Position numbers and translations under genes: made by a program. DNA of 6,076 nucleotides from Thermoproteota archaeon (lineage in GTDB: Archaea > Thermoproteota > Methanomethylicia > Methanomethylicales > B66-G16), in the NCBI GenBank assembly GCA_003649085.1, contig QMQV01000088.1, positions 1-6,076 on the forward strand, written 5' to 3'. Positions 5,190-6,076 of this stretch are shown here, piece by piece. The first letter of the stretch is position 1. The number at the start of each line of letters is the position of its first letter. Under the pieces are notes generated by a model. It was not told the origin of the DNA, did no database searches, and saw nothing but the letters and a program-made list of their open reading frames with translations.

Positions 5190-5819
5190 ATGGTAAAGGC
5201 ACTTATATGCACACTAGGCTTCGACACAGACCCTGTGGTTAGGAGAATTGTAGGCTCAAGGCTGGAAGAGGGAGGCATATTACTTCTCCTAACAGCTGAG
5301 CCGCTAAGACCTGAGACAGAAAGCGCTATCAACGATATCAAGGGGTTAGTCGATAAGGCTTACTTAGGCTCCGTTAAGGTTGAAGTTAAGGCAATCAACC
5401 CGCGCAATTTTCACGAAGCTGTCTCAACGATAAGAAAAGAGCTTGAACGCTTTAAACACGATGAAGTAGTGCTAAACTTAAGTGGGGGTATGAGAGCTCT
5501 CGTCTTATCAGCTTACACAGCGTATTTAATAGCAGGGCTCAAGAAAGCCAAGCTGATCGTAGACTTAGAAGCAAGACAAGGAACAGTCGAGCTGCCGCCC
5601 ATAGCCTCGTTGTTAACGACACCGCCACAGCTTACAGAAGAAAAGCTAAAAATACTTACACTGCTTCAGCAGCCAAAAACACCACACGAGCTTTCTGAAG
5701 CCTTAGACAAAGATCTCACAACAATCTATAGACACCTAAGAGACCTAGAAGACCTAAAGCTAATTGAAAGGGAAGACAGAATCGTAAAGCTCAGCAATCT
5801 AGGAAAAATGCTGGTCTAA
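5190..5819 (+). CDS. csa3: Csa3, CARF-winged-helix transcription regulator
   Basis: Csa3 proteins sense a ligand (cyclic oligoadenylate in characterised cases) through a CARF domain and control CRISPR genes through a winged helix; in Sulfolobus, Csa3a activates the adaptation operon. The 209-residue protein shows the CARF domain at about 1-130, with LICTLGFDTDP at the N-terminus and the ligand-loop motif NLSGGMRAL at 96-104. The winged helix at about 150-209 includes TPHELSEALDKDLTTIYRHL as its helix-turn-helix. The start ATG 5190 is supported by GGTGAG and a TATA box at the right distance. It is divergent from csa1 across a box-rich region, so it probably controls that operon and itself. Confidence 0.94.
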   Translation: MVKALICTLGFDTDPVVRRIVGSRLEEGGILLLLTAEPLRPETESAINDIKGLVDKAYLGSVKVEVKAINPRNFHEAVSTIRKELERFKHDEVVLNLSGGMRALVLSAYTAYLIAGLKKAKLIVDLEARQGTVELPPIASLLTTPPQLTEEKLKILTLLQQPKTPHELSEALDKDLTTIYRHLRDLEDLKLIEREDRIVKLSNLGKMLV

Positions 5820-5825
5820 CATCCC

Positions 5826-5839
5826 TATTTTTGATTTTT
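5826..5839 (+). terminator. T-rich terminator after csa3
   Basis: Two runs of five T's, TATTTTTGATTTTT, start 7 nt after the csa3 stop. Archaeal transcription commonly ends on such oligo-T stretches without a hairpin. It would insulate the right leader from csa3 read-through. Confidence 0.6.
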
Positions 5840-6068
5840 CAATGTATAAAAGTGTACATTGTAAGCCATTAGGTACATGCGCAGCTCCCATGAAAAAAGC
5901 CTACCTTACAGGAAAAACCTTTAAAAAGCCTCTGTAACCAGCCAATGGTTTACCAAGCGCAGCTCCAATGTGCTCGGCTAACTTATCCAAATTGTCTGCG
6001 CTTGATAAGCTAAGAAAAACCATAAAAACCACAATCTAAAATAAAATAATTGAAAACAAATCAGCCTA
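5838..6068 (+). promoter_or_regulatory. CRISPR leader of the right-hand array, reading rightward
   Basis: This noncoding AT-rich region leads directly into the repeat start at 6069. The proximal part, 5954-6068, is identical to the left leader, and the distal part is a diverged relative. Shared distal elements are TGTAC-N15-GTACA (5853-5877), AGGTACATGCGCAGCTCC (5871-5888), and a BRE/TATA-like GGAAAAACCTTTAAAAA (5911-5927) followed by CTGTAAC. In the proximal part, CAAGCGCAG at 5954-5962 and CTGCGCTTG at 5996-6004 form a 9-bp inverted repeat with a 33-nt loop, and TAAAATAAAATAAT (6037-6050) lies about 25 nt before the first repeat and could be the array TATA element. A further TATAAAAG at 5845-5852 is unique to this copy. 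Confidence 0.77.
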
Positions 6069-6076
6069 GAATCTCA
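5954..6076. repeat. Right copy of the perfect 123-bp inverted repeat (with 1-123)
   Basis: This is the exact reverse complement of 1-123. It consists of the 115 array-proximal bases of the right CRISPR leader plus the first 8 bases of its first repeat. Perfect identity here beside divergence in the distal leader indicates recent homogenisation or strong constraint on the integration-proximal part. Confidence 0.95.
6069..6076 (+). CRISPR. First 8 nt of a CRISPR repeat, array continues to the right of the window
   Basis: The window ends in GAATCTCA, the first 8 nt of the 24-nt repeat at 333-487, directly after a leader. Both window ends stop at the same point within the repeat. The remainder of the array is inferred. 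Confidence 0.72.

Noticed and set aside
1..6076. Casposon or other Cas1-bearing transposon, suggested by the inverted terminal repeats
   Set aside because: There is no family B polymerase or transposase, Cas1 sits with cas2, cas4 and csa1 as in a normal adaptation operon, and the outermost 8 bp are the start of the CRISPR repeat.

Overview
The window is an archaeal CRISPR adaptation cassette, most likely from a hyperthermophilic member of the Thermoproteota (Crenarchaeota). Four things point there: the csa1-cas1-cas2-cas4 gene set with the archaeal regulator csa3 (type I-A style adaptation module), a 24-nt repeat ending in ATTGAAAG, BRE/TATA-type promoters, and AbrB and PIN genes of the kind common in these organisms. 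I cannot name the genus.

Layout from left to right. Positions 1-8 are the first 8 nt of a CRISPR repeat on the minus strand, and about 9-238 is its leader, reading leftward out of the window. Positions 333-487 hold a small three-repeat, two-spacer array on the plus strand that has no recognisable leader and ends 5 nt from the stop of a convergent cas6 (493-1335, minus). After a 152-nt gap with a probable cas6 promoter comes a minus-strand operon transcribed from about 4985: csa1 (4106-4969), cas1 (3120-4109), cas2 (2829-3116), cas4 (2276-2836), an AbrB-type antitoxin gene (1947-2252), and a frameshifted PIN-domain (VapC-like) gene (1488-1950). A 220-nt regulatory region packed with phased repeat boxes separates csa1 from the divergent csa3 (5190-5819, plus). 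A second leader, about 5838-6068, reads rightward, and the window ends with the first 8 nt of another repeat (6069-6076).

The outermost 123 bp at the two ends are perfect inverted copies of each other. They look at first like transposon or linear-replicon termini. The better reading is two divergent CRISPR leaders, each cut off at the start of its array, because both end in GAATCTCA, the first 8 nt of the repeat in the internal array. The sequence was probably cut there because arrays and duplicated leaders are hard to assemble.

How the parts should work together: Cas1 and Cas2 integrate spacers at the leader-repeat junctions, Cas4 and Csa1 process prespacers, Csa3 senses a ligand and controls the adaptation promoter, and Cas6 cuts the transcripts of all arrays with this repeat. 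No interference (Cascade, Csm or Cmr) gene is present. The least expected observation is an AGGTACA-based box in both leaders, in the csa1/csa3 promoter region and upstream of cas6, which would tie the locus into one regulon.
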